Of a stretch of DNA of 64,000 bases, positions 1 through 9,114 are shown in pieces. Where the stretch lies: assembly GCF_006439025.1 (NCBI RefSeq), contig NZ_RCYZ01000001.1:558001-622000 (forward strand). Reading direction: 5' to 3'. Made by a program: the position numbers and the translations under genes. The stretch comes from Hymenobacter nivis. Lineage in GTDB: Bacteria > Bacteroidota > Bacteroidia > Cytophagales > Hymenobacteraceae. Within the stretch, counting starts at the first letter, position 1. Each line of letters starts with the position of its first letter. A model generated the notes under the pieces. The model was given only the letters and a program-made list of their open reading frames with translations, had not been told where the DNA came from and did no database searches.

Positions 1-550
1 CGGCCTCCCGGCTCTGGCGGCTGATGCGCTGGAGGATGGTGTCGGTTTGCAGCGACTCGGCGATGTGGTGGATGAAGTAGATGAGCGCCGCCACGCCGCC
101 CAGGGCCAGGGCCAGGCCCACCATGACGGCGGTGCTGGGCACGAATTTCTGCTCGTCGGTGCCCCGGATGGTGCCCAGCACGAGCAGGCAATAGGCAAAC
201 ACGCCCACGAAGTAGCCCATTACCACTTGGTTGCCCCGGTCGCGCATGAAGTTGCGCAGCACCCGGGGCGAGTACTGGCTGCTCACCTGCGAGATGGTGG
301 AGAGCGTGAGCGAAAACACCAGCGCCGCCACCGTCAGCATCGAGCCCGCCACCGCCGTGAGCATGCTGCGTGAGCCCTGGGCCCCCACCCCAAACAGCAG
401 CGGAAAATTCTTGGCCCCGTCAAACGAGGTGCGGCTGTCGAACTCAATCAGCCCGTACGCCAGCCCGCAGGCCCCCAGCACCATCAGGGTGGGCACAAAC
501 CATAAAGAATCGTGCAGGCGCTGCCAGGAACGGCGAAAGAGGGAAAGCAT
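1..550 (-). CDS. DUF2254 family membrane protein (C-terminus outside window)
   Basis: Reading the minus strand from an ATG at 550 gives an uninterrupted frame of about 183 residues that runs off the left edge. It begins MLSLFRRSWQRLHDSLWFVP and contains hydrophobic stretches around residues 18-37, 62-85, 108-128 and 140-165. The segment with VFSLTLSTISQ followed by SSQYSPRVLRNFMRDRGNQ is the conserved second-helix and loop region of DUF2254, a family of inner-membrane proteins of unknown function. Only the N-terminal membrane half is visible. It is divergent from the DUF389 gene at 752, with about 200 bp of GC-rich spacer between them. Function cannot be given. Confidence 0.8.
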   Translation of the reverse strand, partial: MLSLFRRSWQRLHDSLWFVPTLMVLGACGLAYGLIEFDSRTSFDGAKNFPLLFGVGAQGSRSMLTAVAGSMLTVAALVFSLTLSTISQVSSQYSPRVLRNFMRDRGNQVVMGYFVGVFAYCLLVLGTIRGTDEQKFVPSTAVMVGLALALGGVAALIYFIHHIAESLQTDTILQRISRQSREA

Positions 551-751
551 GGGCGGCTACGGACTGGTTAAACTGGGCTCGTGTACGGCCAGGGCCCCGG
601 TTCCGCCGGGTGGGCGGGGGCCCCAAGCTGGCATTTTTATCGGTATTTGCGTAAGGCCATGCCAAGCTGGGCCGTTGCGCGGGCCTTCTGCCAGTGCTAC
701 GGCCGGCCGCTGCCCCTTTTCCCCGCTTCTTATCTCCCCGCTTCTTACGCT

Positions 752-2146
752 ATGACTTTTGCTGCTCTCCGCTGGTTGCGCTCGCACTTCGACCTGTCGT
801 CCGACATGGCCGAGCCGGCCGAAATAATGACCGACGTTGAGGACGGGCTGGTGTTCAAGGGCACCAACCTGTGGGTGCTCATCTTCGCCATTCTGGTGGC
901 CTCGGTGGGGCTGAACGTCAACTCTACGGCCGTTATCATCGGGGCCATGCTCATCTCGCCGCTCATGGGGCCCATCGTGGGCATCGGCTTCGGGGCCGCC
1001 ACCGTGGAGGTCGACCTCATGCAGCGGGGCCTGAAAAACCTGCTGATTGCCGCCGGCCTCAGCCTGCTGGTATCGGCCGTGTACTTCCGGCTCACGCCCC
1101 TCACCGATGCGGGCTCCGAGCTGCTCTCGCGCACCTCGCCCACCACCTGGGACGTGGCCATTGCCCTGTTTGGCGGGGCGGCCGGGGCCATCGGCTTCAC
1201 CCGCCGCGAGCGGGGCAACGTGGTGCCCGGCGTGGCCATTGCCACCGCCCTCATGCCGCCGCTTTGCACGGCCGGCTACGGACTGGCCACGGCGCACTGG
1301 GGCTACCTGTTTGGGGCCCTGTACTTGTTTTTTATCAACTGCGTGTTCATCAGCCTGGCTACGTTTCTGGTGGCCCGCATCCTGCCGCTGCCGCAGCACC
1401 AGTTCGACAGCGGCCGGCGCGGCCAGTGGGTGCAGCGCGGCATCTGGATTGTGGCGCTGCTCACGGCGGGCCCCAGCGTGTACCTGGCCGTGGGCATCGT
1501 GCGCAGCACCGTGTTCACGCACAACGCCCAGCAATTCATCGACGAGCAGCTGAGCCTGCCCGGTACTTACGTGGTCACGCGCCGCGTGGAGGCCGATACG
1601 CACACCGTCAACGTGCTGCTGGCCGGCCAGCGCCTCAAGCCGGCCCAGCTGCGCACGGCCCGCGCGCGCTTGGCAAAATACCGCCTCACAGACGCCAAGC
1701 TCACTGTGCGCCAGGGCCTGGCCGGCCTCGACTCGACCGATACCCGCGCCCTGCGCACCAGCCTGCTTGAAGACGTGCGCAGCCGCAACGAGCAAACCCT
1801 GGCCGGCTACGACACCCGCTTGGCCCAGCTCCAAGAGCTGCTGGTGCGCCCCAGCGCCCCCTCCGCCCCCGCCCTGCCCGCGCCGGCCGCCCTGCTGCGC
1901 GAGGTGCAGGTAGAGCACCCCACCGTGCGCCAGCTCGGCCTGAGCCGCCTGGTGCGCCCCGCCGCCGATTCGCTGCGCGCCGATACCACCGTGGTGGTGG
2001 CCCTGCGCGTGAGCCGGGCGCTGCCCGCCGCCGAGCAGCAGCGCCTGCGCCAGTGGCTGAGCCTGCGCGCCGGCACCCAGCAGCCCGTGCAGCTGCTGGT
2101 CGAAACGCAGCCGGCACCCCCCGCTCCGGCCGGGCGCAAGCGCTGA
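752..2146 (+). CDS. DUF389 domain membrane protein
   Basis: A 464-residue protein. The frame is open further upstream, but the ATG at 752 is chosen because the family homology begins with the cytoplasmic segment just before MTDVEDGLVFKGTNLWVLIF. Five or six membrane segments follow (about residues 35-300). They include the DUF389 signatures SVGLNVNSTAVIIGAMLISP LMGPIVGIG and GVAIATALMPPLCTAGYGLA. The last roughly 180 residues are soluble and rich in Arg, Leu and Ala, probably a periplasmic or cytoplasmic regulatory tail. The family (also described as an uncharacterised hydrophobic domain) has no established substrate. Followed directly by a decayed channel gene. Confidence 0.88.
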   Translation: MTFAALRWLRSHFDLSSDMAEPAEIMTDVEDGLVFKGTNLWVLIFAILVASVGLNVNSTAVIIGAMLISPLMGPIVGIGFGAATVEVDLMQRGLKNLLIAAGLSLLVSAVYFRLTPLTDAGSELLSRTSPTTWDVAIALFGGAAGAIGFTRRERGNVVPGVAIATALMPPLCTAGYGLATAHWGYLFGALYLFFINCVFISLATFLVARILPLPQHQFDSGRRGQWVQRGIWIVALLTAGPSVYLAVGIVRSTVFTHNAQQFIDEQLSLPGTYVVTRRVEADTHTVNVLLAGQRLKPAQLRTARARLAKYRLTDAKLTVRQGLAGLDSTDTRALRTSLLEDVRSRNEQTLAGYDTRLAQLQELLVRPSAPSAPALPAPAALLREVQVEHPTVRQLGLSRLVRPAADSLRADTTVVVALRVSRALPAAEQQRLRQWLSLRAGTQQPVQLLVETQPAPPAPAGRKR

Positions 2147-2216
2147 GCAGCTAGGAGCGCGGGGCTGGGGCCCTGGCTTACGCCCGCCTTGACTTTTAGC
2201 CGATGGGGTTGTTTCC

Positions 2217-2624
2217 AGAAATCAGCCTCCGGGCCCCGCCGCGCCCACGCTCGGGCTGGTGCTGCACACCACCGTCACCAGCGGCTACGACGTGCCCTGG
2301 GCGCAGGTGCACCAGCTGCTCATCGCGGCGGCCCTGGGGGCCGGGGGCATCCTGCCCGAGCCCCAGCCCTTCGTGCTTCAAACCAGCCTCGACGACGACT
2401 ACGTGAGCTACCAGCTCAACGCCTACACCCGCGAGGCCAGCCGCCAGGCCGTGCTCTACTCGCGCATTCACCAAAACATTCAGGACGAGTTCAACAAGGC
2501 CGGCGTCGAAATCATGTCGCCCCACTACCGCGCCCAGCGCGACGGCAACCAAACCACCATCCCCGCCGATTACCTGCCCAAAGACTACGCAGCCCCGAAG
2601 TTTCGGGTAGATGGCGGGGAGTAG
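2217..2624 (+). pseudogene. C-terminal remnant of an MscS-family mechanosensitive channel
   Basis: The frame ending at 2624 encodes NQPPGPAAPTLGLVLHTTVT then SGYDVPWAQVHQLLIAAALG, the cytoplasmic beta/C-terminal domain of an MscS-type channel. The sequence upstream of about 2217 in this frame no longer resembles a channel, and the transmembrane and pore helices are absent. The only usable start would be the internal GTG at 2259. The fragment reaches a normal C-terminal tail (SPHYRAQRDG...). It belongs to a different MscS subfamily from the intact channel at 9115, so it is not a duplicate of that gene. Read as a 5'-deleted pseudogene. A short stand-alone protein of 121 residues cannot be excluded. 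Confidence 0.7.
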
Positions 2625-2837
2625 CGTGATTTAGACTGAAGCTGTTTGGGCAGTCTGGAAATTCAAAAATCGAACCGCATGCTGAGCGCCGCCAAGATTC
2701 CCAGAGCGGTATTCAGGTTAGTAAACGTGGCAACCGCTCTAAAATAAGCGCCACCGTTGGCGCAGGACAAAAGATTGTTTTTGGTACCTTCGTAGGTGTG
2801 CGGCTGGCCAATTGTTTGCGCCGCACGTTTACTAAAC

Positions 2838-5399
2838 ATGCCTCACCCTACCCTGGCTGGCCCTCTGGCCGCCGACGCGGCTCCGGAGGAGCTACTGCAC
2901 ACCCTGCTCGAGGTGGCGCTCACCGGGTTTATCCTCTTCCGGCCGGTGTACGCGGCGGCAGGCGCGGAAATCGTGGACCTGGCCTACGAGTACCTCAACC
3001 CCGCCGCCCAGCAGCTGCTACGGCTGCCCCAGTGCCCCCCCGAGTCATTTCTGACGCGCTTCCCGAAGGCCGGGCCGGCGGGCATCTTCGCGTTCTACCG
3101 CGACGCTTTTCTCTCGGGCGAAACGCAGCGCGAGGCGTTCAACTTCCAGCACGACGGCCTCGACGGCTACTTCCACTTGGTGGCCCGGCGGCAGGGGCCC
3201 CGGCTGGTGGTGAGCTTTCTGGACACCGACGCCCCGCTGCCCGGGGCCCAGGCGCAGGCCCTGCGCCAGAGCCAGGCCCGCGAGCAGGCCGCCCTGGCCG
3301 AGGCCGAGCGCCAGCGCGGCGAGCTTCAGCGCGTGTTTGAGCAGGCCCCGGTGGCCGTGGCCGTGTACCGGGGGCCCCAGTACATCATCGAGCTGGCCAA
3401 CCCCACGGTGTGCCGGCTGTGGGGCCGCACCCCCGCGCAGCTGCTTGGCAAGGGCTTGTTTGAGGCGCTGCCCGAGGTGGCCGGCATGGGCTACGAGGCG
3501 CTGCTGGACGGCGTGATGGCCACCGGCGTGCCCCACGTGGCCCAGGCAATGGAAGCCCAGCACGACCGCAACGGCCAGCGCGAAACCGTGTTCTGGGATT
3601 TTGTGTACGTGCCTTTGTACGAGGCCGATGGCCGCATCTACGGGGCAATGGTGGTGGCCACCGAAGTTACGGAGCAGGTGCTGGCCCGCCGCCAGTTGCA
3701 GCAGCTCAACGAGGAGCTGGAGCTGCGCGTAACGGCCCGCTCGGCCGAGGCCCACACCGCCCTGTTTGAGGTGGAGCGGCAGCGCGAGCAGCTGCGGATG
3801 CAGCAGCGCCTACTGAGCCAGATCCTGGGCCAGGTGCCGGCCGCCATTGCCACGCTCAGCGGCCCCGAGCACCGCTTTTCGTTTTTCAACGACCAGTACC
3901 AAGCCATTGTCGCCGGCCGCGCTGCGCTGGGCCGCACCGCCGCCGAGGCGATGCCCGAGGTGCAGGAGCAGGGCTTTATTGCCTTGCTCGACCAGGTATA
4001 TGCCACGGGCCAGCCCTTCGTGGGCACCGAAACCTCGATTATGCTGCACGACCCGGCCACGGGCCGGGCCGAGCTGCGGTACGTAGACTTCATCTACCAG
4101 CCCCTCTTCGACGGCCAGCAGCACCCGCAGGGCATTCTGGCCTTTATCATCGACGTGACCGACCGGGTGCGGGCGCGCAAGCAAACCGATACGCTGCAAG
4201 CCGCCATGCTGGCCGTGGTGCAGCGCCAGGCCCAGCAGCGGCAGGAGCTGTTTCAGATCTTTGAGCAAACGCCGGTGGCCATTGTGCTCCTGCGCGAGCC
4301 CGACCACCGCATCGACTATTTCAACCCCGCCTTTGAGGAGCTATTTCCGCCCGAAGTGTGGGCGGGGCCCCTGCAAGGCCACACCCTGGCCGAGGTGTAC
4401 CCGCGCATCAAGCTGGCGGGCCTGGTTGAGCTGATGGACCGGGTGTACGCCACCGGCGAAAGCCAGGTCGTGCTCGACATGCCGCTCGAAAAGCTCCAGC
4501 CCGGCAGCCCGCGCTACGTCACGTTTGCCTACCAGGCCTACCGCGAGCAGGGCCGCATCACGGGCGTGGCCGCTTTCGTGTACGACGTGACCGACCAGGT
4601 GCTGGCCCGCCACCAGGTGCTGGCCCTGAACGAGGAGCTTGCCGCCAGCAACGAGAAAATGCGGGCCACCAACGCGGCCCTGCACACCACCAACGCCCAG
4701 CTCACGCGCACCAACGCCGACCTCGACACGTTCGTGTATTCGGCCTCGCACGACCTCAAGTCGCCCATCACCAACATCGAGGGGCTGCTGGGGGCCCTGC
4801 GTGAGCACCTGCCGCCCAACGCGTTGCAGGAGCCGCTGGTGCCGCGCCTGCTCGATATGATGGGCGGCGCAGTGGCGCGCTTCCAGCAAACGCTGGGCCA
4901 CCTCACCGACATCTCCCGCCTGCAAGAGGCCACGCTGCACCAGCCCGCCGAGGCCATCGACCTGCCCGCCCTGGTGGAGGCCGTGCGCCTCGACATATTG
5001 CCCGAGCTGGCCGCCGCCGGGGCCACCCTCGCCGTGGACCTGGCCGCGTGCCCCACGGTGCACTTCTCGGCCAAAAACCTGCGCAGCATCATCTACAACC
5101 TGCTCAGCAACGCCGTGAAGTACGGGGCCCCCGGCCGGCCCACCGCGGTGCTGCTGCGCGGCTACCGCCTCGCCGGCCAGGTGGTACTGGCCGTGCACGA
5201 CAACGGCCTAGGCCTCAGCCAGGTGCAGCAGGGCGAGCTGTTTCGCATGTTTCGGCGGCTGCACAGCCACGTGCCCGGCTCGGGCGTGGGCCTGTACATG
5301 GTGAAGAAAATGGTGGAAAACGCCGGCGGCACCATCGCCGTGCACAGCGAGCTGGGCGTGGGCTCCACCTTCACCGTTTCGCTGCCCCAGGCGGGCTAG
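2838..5399 (+). CDS. Multi-PAS sensor histidine kinase
   Basis: An 853-residue cytoplasmic kinase with no membrane segments. I count four PAS-like modules (about residues 15-150, 165-295, 330-455 and 475-600), several starting with the motif FEQAPVAVAVYR or FEQTPVAIVLLR. These are followed by a coiled linker, then HisKA with the H box SASHDLKSPITNIEG (phospho-accepting His638). The HATPase domain has the N box NLLSNAVKYG, the G1 box DNGLGLS and the G2 box GSGVGLYMVKKM. The ATG at 2838 was preferred to the GTG at 2796 because the N-terminal PAS follows it closely. The response regulator at 5433 lies 33 bp downstream and is the obvious partner. The sensed signal is unknown. Confidence 0.92.
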   Translation: MPHPTLAGPLAADAAPEELLHTLLEVALTGFILFRPVYAAAGAEIVDLAYEYLNPAAQQLLRLPQCPPESFLTRFPKAGPAGIFAFYRDAFLSGETQREAFNFQHDGLDGYFHLVARRQGPRLVVSFLDTDAPLPGAQAQALRQSQAREQAALAEAERQRGELQRVFEQAPVAVAVYRGPQYIIELANPTVCRLWGRTPAQLLGKGLFEALPEVAGMGYEALLDGVMATGVPHVAQAMEAQHDRNGQRETVFWDFVYVPLYEADGRIYGAMVVATEVTEQVLARRQLQQLNEELELRVTARSAEAHTALFEVERQREQLRMQQRLLSQILGQVPAAIATLSGPEHRFSFFNDQYQAIVAGRAALGRTAAEAMPEVQEQGFIALLDQVYATGQPFVGTETSIMLHDPATGRAELRYVDFIYQPLFDGQQHPQGILAFIIDVTDRVRARKQTDTLQAAMLAVVQRQAQQRQELFQIFEQTPVAIVLLREPDHRIDYFNPAFEELFPPEVWAGPLQGHTLAEVYPRIKLAGLVELMDRVYATGESQVVLDMPLEKLQPGSPRYVTFAYQAYREQGRITGVAAFVYDVTDQVLARHQVLALNEELAASNEKMRATNAALHTTNAQLTRTNADLDTFVYSASHDLKSPITNIEGLLGALREHLPPNALQEPLVPRLLDMMGGAVARFQQTLGHLTDISRLQEATLHQPAEAIDLPALVEAVRLDILPELAAAGATLAVDLAACPTVHFSAKNLRSIIYNLLSNAVKYGAPGRPTAVLLRGYRLAGQVVLAVHDNGLGLSQVQQGELFRMFRRLHSHVPGSGVGLYMVKKMVENAGGTIAVHSELGVGSTFTVSLPQAG

Positions 5400-5432
5400 C
5401 CCTTATTCTTAAAACAACATCCCCCCCTTATT

Positions 5433-5834
5433 TTGGAAAAGCTATCCAGTGTGCTGCTGGTCGACGACGATTCGACCAATAATTTCTTAAACGAGCTGCT
5501 GTTCAAGAGCCTGGAGGTGACGGACCGGCTGCTGGTGGCCGAGGGCGGGGCCGAGGCCCTGGAGCTTATCGGGCGCCTGCCCGGCCCCGCCGAGGAGCCC
5601 GCCCTCATCCTGCTCGACGTGAACATGCCCGGCATGAACGGCATCCAGTTTCTGGAAGCCTACAAGCAGCGGCCCCAGGCCGAGCGGCGAGCCACGGTCA
5701 TCATCATGCTCACGACCACCATGGACGCCCGCGACCTGAGCCGCCTCGACGAGCTGCACATCGACGGGCTGGTGAGCAAGCCGCTGACTAAGGAGAAAAT
5801 CGAGGACATTCTGCGGCTCCACTTCCAGCGCTAG
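5433..5834 (+). CDS. Single-domain response regulator (CheY-like)
   Basis: A 133-residue receiver domain with no output domain. The acidic pocket is D11-D12-D13, the phospho-accepting residue is D62 in LLDVNMPGMNG, the switch Thr lies in MLTTT (94-96), and the conserved Lys is K116 in SKPLT. No ATG is available in a sensible place. The frame starts at TTG 5433, giving MEKLSSVLLVDDD, the usual N-terminus for this group. It lies 33 bp after the multi-PAS kinase and is probably co-transcribed, acting as that kinase's phosphorylation target or as a phosphorelay intermediate. Confidence 0.92.
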   Translation: MEKLSSVLLVDDDSTNNFLNELLFKSLEVTDRLLVAEGGAEALELIGRLPGPAEEPALILLDVNMPGMNGIQFLEAYKQRPQAERRATVIIMLTTTMDARDLSRLDELHIDGLVSKPLTKEKIEDILRLHFQR

Positions 5835-5880
5835 CGGGCGCGGGGCCCCCAGCCCCGCCGCCAACGGCCACCCAAAACTA

Positions 5881-6291
5881 CCGCTGGCCGCCATGATGGG
5901 GGGCTACCTGCTGGCCCAGCGCCTGCACGTATCGGGGCCCCTGGCCATGGTGGTGGCCGGCCTACTGGTGGGCGACTTTGCCCGCCAGGACGCCATGAGC
6001 CGCAAAACGGAGGACTACGTGGACAAATTCCGGGAGCTGATTGACCTGATTCTCAACGCCTTGCTTTTTGTGCTCATCGGCGTGGAGCTGCTGGTCATCA
6101 AGTTCGAGTGTTCGTATTGGTTCATCAGCGGGCTGGCGGTGGTGCTGGCCCTGGCCCTGTCCATCAGCAATGCCGTACCCCACAAGGGGGTCATCATGGC
6201 CATCACCTAAGCCGTGGTGCTGTTCTCGGTCATCGGCCAGGGCCTCACGCTGGGCAAGCTCATCCGCCGGCTCTACCCGGAGGGCCAGTAG
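5881..6291 (+). pseudogene. Decayed Na+/H+ antiporter (CPA1-type) remnant
   Basis: The frame from about 5881 encodes YLLAQRLHVSGPLAMVVAGL LVGD and then NALLFVLIGVELLV, typical late helices of CPA1 (NhaP-like) sodium:proton antiporters. It meets a TAA at 6208-6210 and then continues in the same frame as AVVLFSVIGQGLTLGKLIRR LYPEGQ to a TAG at 6289. That second piece is the normal antiporter C-terminus. The N-terminal half is missing, and the stretch between helix 9-like and the end is shortened, with the usual loop sequences absent. So there is a 5' deletion, an internal deletion and an in-frame stop. Non-functional. Confidence 0.8.
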
Positions 6292-6458
6292 GCCCAGGCA
6301 TTGAATCTATTAGGTGATAATGGATAACGTTCTTGAGATGCCGGGCCCGCCGGGGGCCCCGGCAAAAACGGGGGCGCAAAAAACCAACCCCACTACTTAA
6401 CTGCCTGGGGCCCCACGCGGGCGCAACGCCCCGGCCACCCGCCCCGTTTACCTCGACT

Positions 6459-7466
6459 ATGAAGCAACTGTTAACCGGGCTCCGCTACGTGCTGGCCGCT
6501 GCGGCCGTGCTGGCGGTGGCGCTCACGCTGGTATCGGTGGTGCCCCGGCCCATTTGGTGGGTGCAGGCCGCGGGCTTTCCGCGGCTGCAGGCGCTGGCCG
6601 TGCTGGCCGTGGCGCTGGTGGGCCTGTTGCTATTGCGGTGGCCGGCGCACCCGCGGGTGCGGGGGGCCCTGGTGCTGGCCAGTGCGCTGGCGCTGGCGGT
6701 GCAGGCTTCTTTCTTGTGGCCCTTCCTGCCCCTGGCGCCCAAGGCCGTGCCCGACGCCACCCCCGCCCAGGCCCGCGACTCAACCAACCGCCTGCGCATC
6801 CTGGTCATCAACGTACTGATTAAGAACCGCGAGGATGCCCGCCTGCGCCGGCTGGTGCAGGCCCTGCGGCCCGACGTGGTGCTGGCCCTGGAGCCCGACG
6901 ACTGGTGGGCGCAGGCCCTGAAGCCCCTGCACGCCAGCTACCCCTACCGCGTAGAGCTGCCCCGCGCCGATGCCTACGGGCTGATTTTGTACTCGCGCCT
7001 GCCGCTGGCCGCCACCCAAGTGCAGGACTTGCTGCAGCGCGGGGTGCCCTCGGTGCGCACGCGGCTGCGGCTGCCCAGCGGCCGGGAGGTCGATTTTTTT
7101 GGCATCCACCCCACCCCGCCCATTCCCGACAACTACCCCGACGGCGTGGGCCTGCGCGGCCTGGCGCTGCACAAAGTGGCCACCATGGTGCGGGGCAATG
7201 CCCGGCCCACCATCGTGGCTGGCGATTTCAACGACGTGAGTTGGTCGGGCACTATTGCCCAGCTGACCCAAGACGGGCAGCTGCGCGACGTGAACCGCGG
7301 GCGCGGCTTCTACAACACCTTCGATGCCCGCTCGCACCTGGCCCGCTGGCCGCTCGACCATTTTTTTGTGAGCGCCCCGTGGCGGGTAGTCGAGTTGAAA
7401 CGGCTGCCCGACGTGGGCTCCGACCATTTTCCGCTGTATGTTGAACTGGCACTTTCGGCGGAGTAA
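6459..7466 (+). CDS. Endonuclease/exonuclease/phosphatase family membrane protein
   Basis: A 335-residue protein. Three N-terminal membrane helices (about residues 5-100) precede a metal-dependent EEP (DNase I-like) domain. Conserved pieces are LRILVINVLIKN, a VLALEPDDWW segment, IVAGDFNDVSWS (metal and catalytic D-x-N) and DVGSDHFPLYVEL (terminal SDH). The catalytic domain probably faces the periplasm. The substrate is unknown; relatives cleave nucleic acid, sphingomyelin or phosphoinositide phosphodiesters. A second protein of the same architecture is encoded at 40213-41331, with about the same length and motifs. The ATG at 6459 directly precedes the first helix. Confidence 0.88.
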   Translation: MKQLLTGLRYVLAAAAVLAVALTLVSVVPRPIWWVQAAGFPRLQALAVLAVALVGLLLLRWPAHPRVRGALVLASALALAVQASFLWPFLPLAPKAVPDATPAQARDSTNRLRILVINVLIKNREDARLRRLVQALRPDVVLALEPDDWWAQALKPLHASYPYRVELPRADAYGLILYSRLPLAATQVQDLLQRGVPSVRTRLRLPSGREVDFFGIHPTPPIPDNYPDGVGLRGLALHKVATMVRGNARPTIVAGDFNDVSWSGTIAQLTQDGQLRDVNRGRGFYNTFDARSHLARWPLDHFFVSAPWRVVELKRLPDVGSDHFPLYVELALSAE

Positions 7467-7514
7467 ATTGCACTGCGCCAGCTGTATTTCTTTTTTTCAC
7501 TCTTTATTTTTCCC

Positions 7515-7802
7515 ATGTCAGTCCGTACCCCCCTCCTCTCCCTCACCTTGCTGCTGGCCAGCGGCTTGGCCCTCAGCAGCTGCCAATCGGCCCCCGATGC
7601 ACCCGTGGCGGCCGACCTCAACTCGGCCAGCCCGGCCGTGGCCGAGCAAGCCCAAAAAGTACAAGTGTTAATCAGCCAGGTAGAGCGCCAGAAGGCCGTG
7701 ATCGAAACCGAAAAAACCAAGCTTAACGGCATCGAGCAGCAGCTCGACGGGGCCCGGCAAAACCTGGAAGGCATCAAGAAAGAGGTAAAGGCCACGCCGT
7801 AA
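7515..7802 (+). CDS. Small lipoprotein with coiled coil
   Basis: A 95-residue protein with a lipoprotein signal peptide (hydrophobic residues 6-20, lipobox LALSSC, lipidated Cys at about 23). A short linker is followed by a predicted alpha-helical coiled coil (QAQKVQVLISQVERQKAVIE onward) up to the end. No known family was recognised. It may be a small outer-membrane or cell-wall spacer, but nothing in the sequence proves that. A strong hairpin plus T-run follows at 7830. Confidence 0.8.
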   Translation: MSVRTPLLSLTLLLASGLALSSCQSAPDAPVAADLNSASPAVAEQAQKVQVLISQVERQKAVIETEKTKLNGIEQQLDGARQNLEGIKKEVKATP

Positions 7803-7829
7803 GCGGGGCCCCCGGGCACTAAGGAAATT

Positions 7830-7881
7830 CCCCTGGGGGCCCTGTGGCGCAAGCTTCGCAGGGGCCCCGGGGGCTTTTTTT
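7830..7881 (+). terminator. Rho-independent terminator
   Basis: The arms CCCCTGGGGGCCCTG and CAGGGGCCCCGGGGGC pair with minor mismatch around a loop containing GTGGCGCAAGCTTCG and are followed by seven T residues. It lies between the lipoprotein gene and the convergent DUF3078 gene, and would end the plus-strand transcript. Confidence 0.75.
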
Positions 7882-7897
7882 AGGGCCCCGGGGGGCG

Positions 7898-8821
7898 CTA
7901 CTTGGGCCGGTTGGCCGGCCGGTTGCGGTCGAGCACGATGCCCAGGGCCAGGTTTTGGCTGTACTGGAAGCCCTGGTCCTGGTTGTAGTCGTAGAGCACG
8001 ATGCCGCCCAGGCTCACGTTGAGCAGGGTGTTGATTTTGGCCGTGAGGGTGAGGTCGAGGCGGTGCGAGGTATCGACGAGGCGGGGGCGGGCGTAGTCCA
8101 CAAACAGCACGTAGCGCACCTTGAGGTCGGCGTTGGGGCCCAGGGGCTGCTCGAGCTGGGCCAGGGCCTGGAAGCCCACCTGCCAGAAAGCAGAGCGGCC
8201 GGGCTTTACGCCGTAGATGGTGGTGTCGGCGGGGATGCGGAAGCGGTCGGGCTGGCGCACGATGGTGACGCGCGGGGCCAGCGGGGCCAGGCGCAGGTTG
8301 AAGCGCTCGTTGGGGTGAAACTCGGCCCCGAAGGAGCTGGTGAGGTAGCCCGGGGCCAGGAAGCTGGAGATGAGCGTGGCCTGGCCGTCGTCGGCGTAGT
8401 TGAAGCCGGCAGCAAACTGCGAGAGCAGGTTCATGGCCGTGAACAGGCCCCACTTTTTGGTGAGGTCGTAGCCGTACTTGGTATCGAGGTAAAGCCGGTC
8501 GTTGGTTTTGCGGTAGCCGCCCTCCTCGCCCTGCGTGTACTGGCCGGCGTAGAGGAAATCGGCCTCGCCGTTCCAGTTGTGGTGGCCGTGCTCGTAGCGG
8601 GCCGTGCCGTTGAACAACAGGCTGAGGCCCAGCGAGCTGGTACCACCGCTCTTCCAGTTTTTGGAGATGAGCGCCTCGTTGGCGTTGAGGCCCGCCCGCA
8701 GGTGGGTGGCCCAGTAGCGCACGCTGTCGGCGGGAATGGCGCGGGGGGTGGGGGTGGTTTGGGCAGCGGCGGGCAAGGCCAGCGCCCACAGCCAGGCAGT
8801 GTGGGTAAACAGTATCTTCAT
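7898..8821 (-). CDS. DUF3078 domain protein (predicted outer-membrane barrel)
   Basis: A 307-residue exported protein. An N-terminal signal peptide ends near AALPAAAQ, about residue 21. The body matches DUF3078: the NANEALISKNWKSGGTSSLG start region, repeated beta-hairpins with aromatic residues (HHNWNGEADFLYAGQY, KTNDRLYLDTKYGYDL) and a C-terminal segment suggesting a beta barrel. The family is restricted to Bacteroidota and has no defined function; an outer-membrane location is inferred. Start is the ATG at 8819-8821. Confidence 0.88.
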   Translation of the reverse strand: MKILFTHTAWLWALALPAAAQTTPTPRAIPADSVRYWATHLRAGLNANEALISKNWKSGGTSSLGLSLLFNGTARYEHGHHNWNGEADFLYAGQYTQGEEGGYRKTNDRLYLDTKYGYDLTKKWGLFTAMNLLSQFAAGFNYADDGQATLISSFLAPGYLTSSFGAEFHPNERFNLRLAPLAPRVTIVRQPDRFRIPADTTIYGVKPGRSAFWQVGFQALAQLEQPLGPNADLKVRYVLFVDYARPRLVDTSHRLDLTLTAKINTLLNVSLGGIVLYDYNQDQGFQYSQNLALGIVLDRNRPANRPK

Positions 8822-9114
8822 GCGTGAAAAATGGTGGGAAATAGGGCCCCTGGCGCCGGCCAGGGGCCCCAGCGCCGGCCGGGGCCAGGGCCCCCGGGGG
8901 CCGCCAGCGGGCCCGAAGCGGCCAGGCCGGGCGGTTTACCCCCGAAAATTACCGCCTTTTCCGGGGCGCTTTCCGTAAACCGTGCATCACCGTAAGCTCA
9001 TCCAAGGAGCTGCTTGGTTTCCAGCCGGTTTCTGGTGGGCCCCAAGTGGCCGATGCCCCGGTAACTATCGTCCCACTTTTGCTAACGCGGCCCCCCGCCG
9101 CGCCCCGACACCGT

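Noticed and set aside
557..1918. Long open frame on the minus strand opposite the DUF389 gene
   Set aside because: It is a composition effect of GC-rich DNA. The protein is low-complexity Gly/His/Arg and has no family motif, while the plus strand encodes a clear membrane family.
2259..2624. A complete small gene starting with GTG
   Set aside because: The protein begins in the middle of the MscS C-terminal domain, and family sequence continues upstream of the GTG to about 2217 before breaking off.
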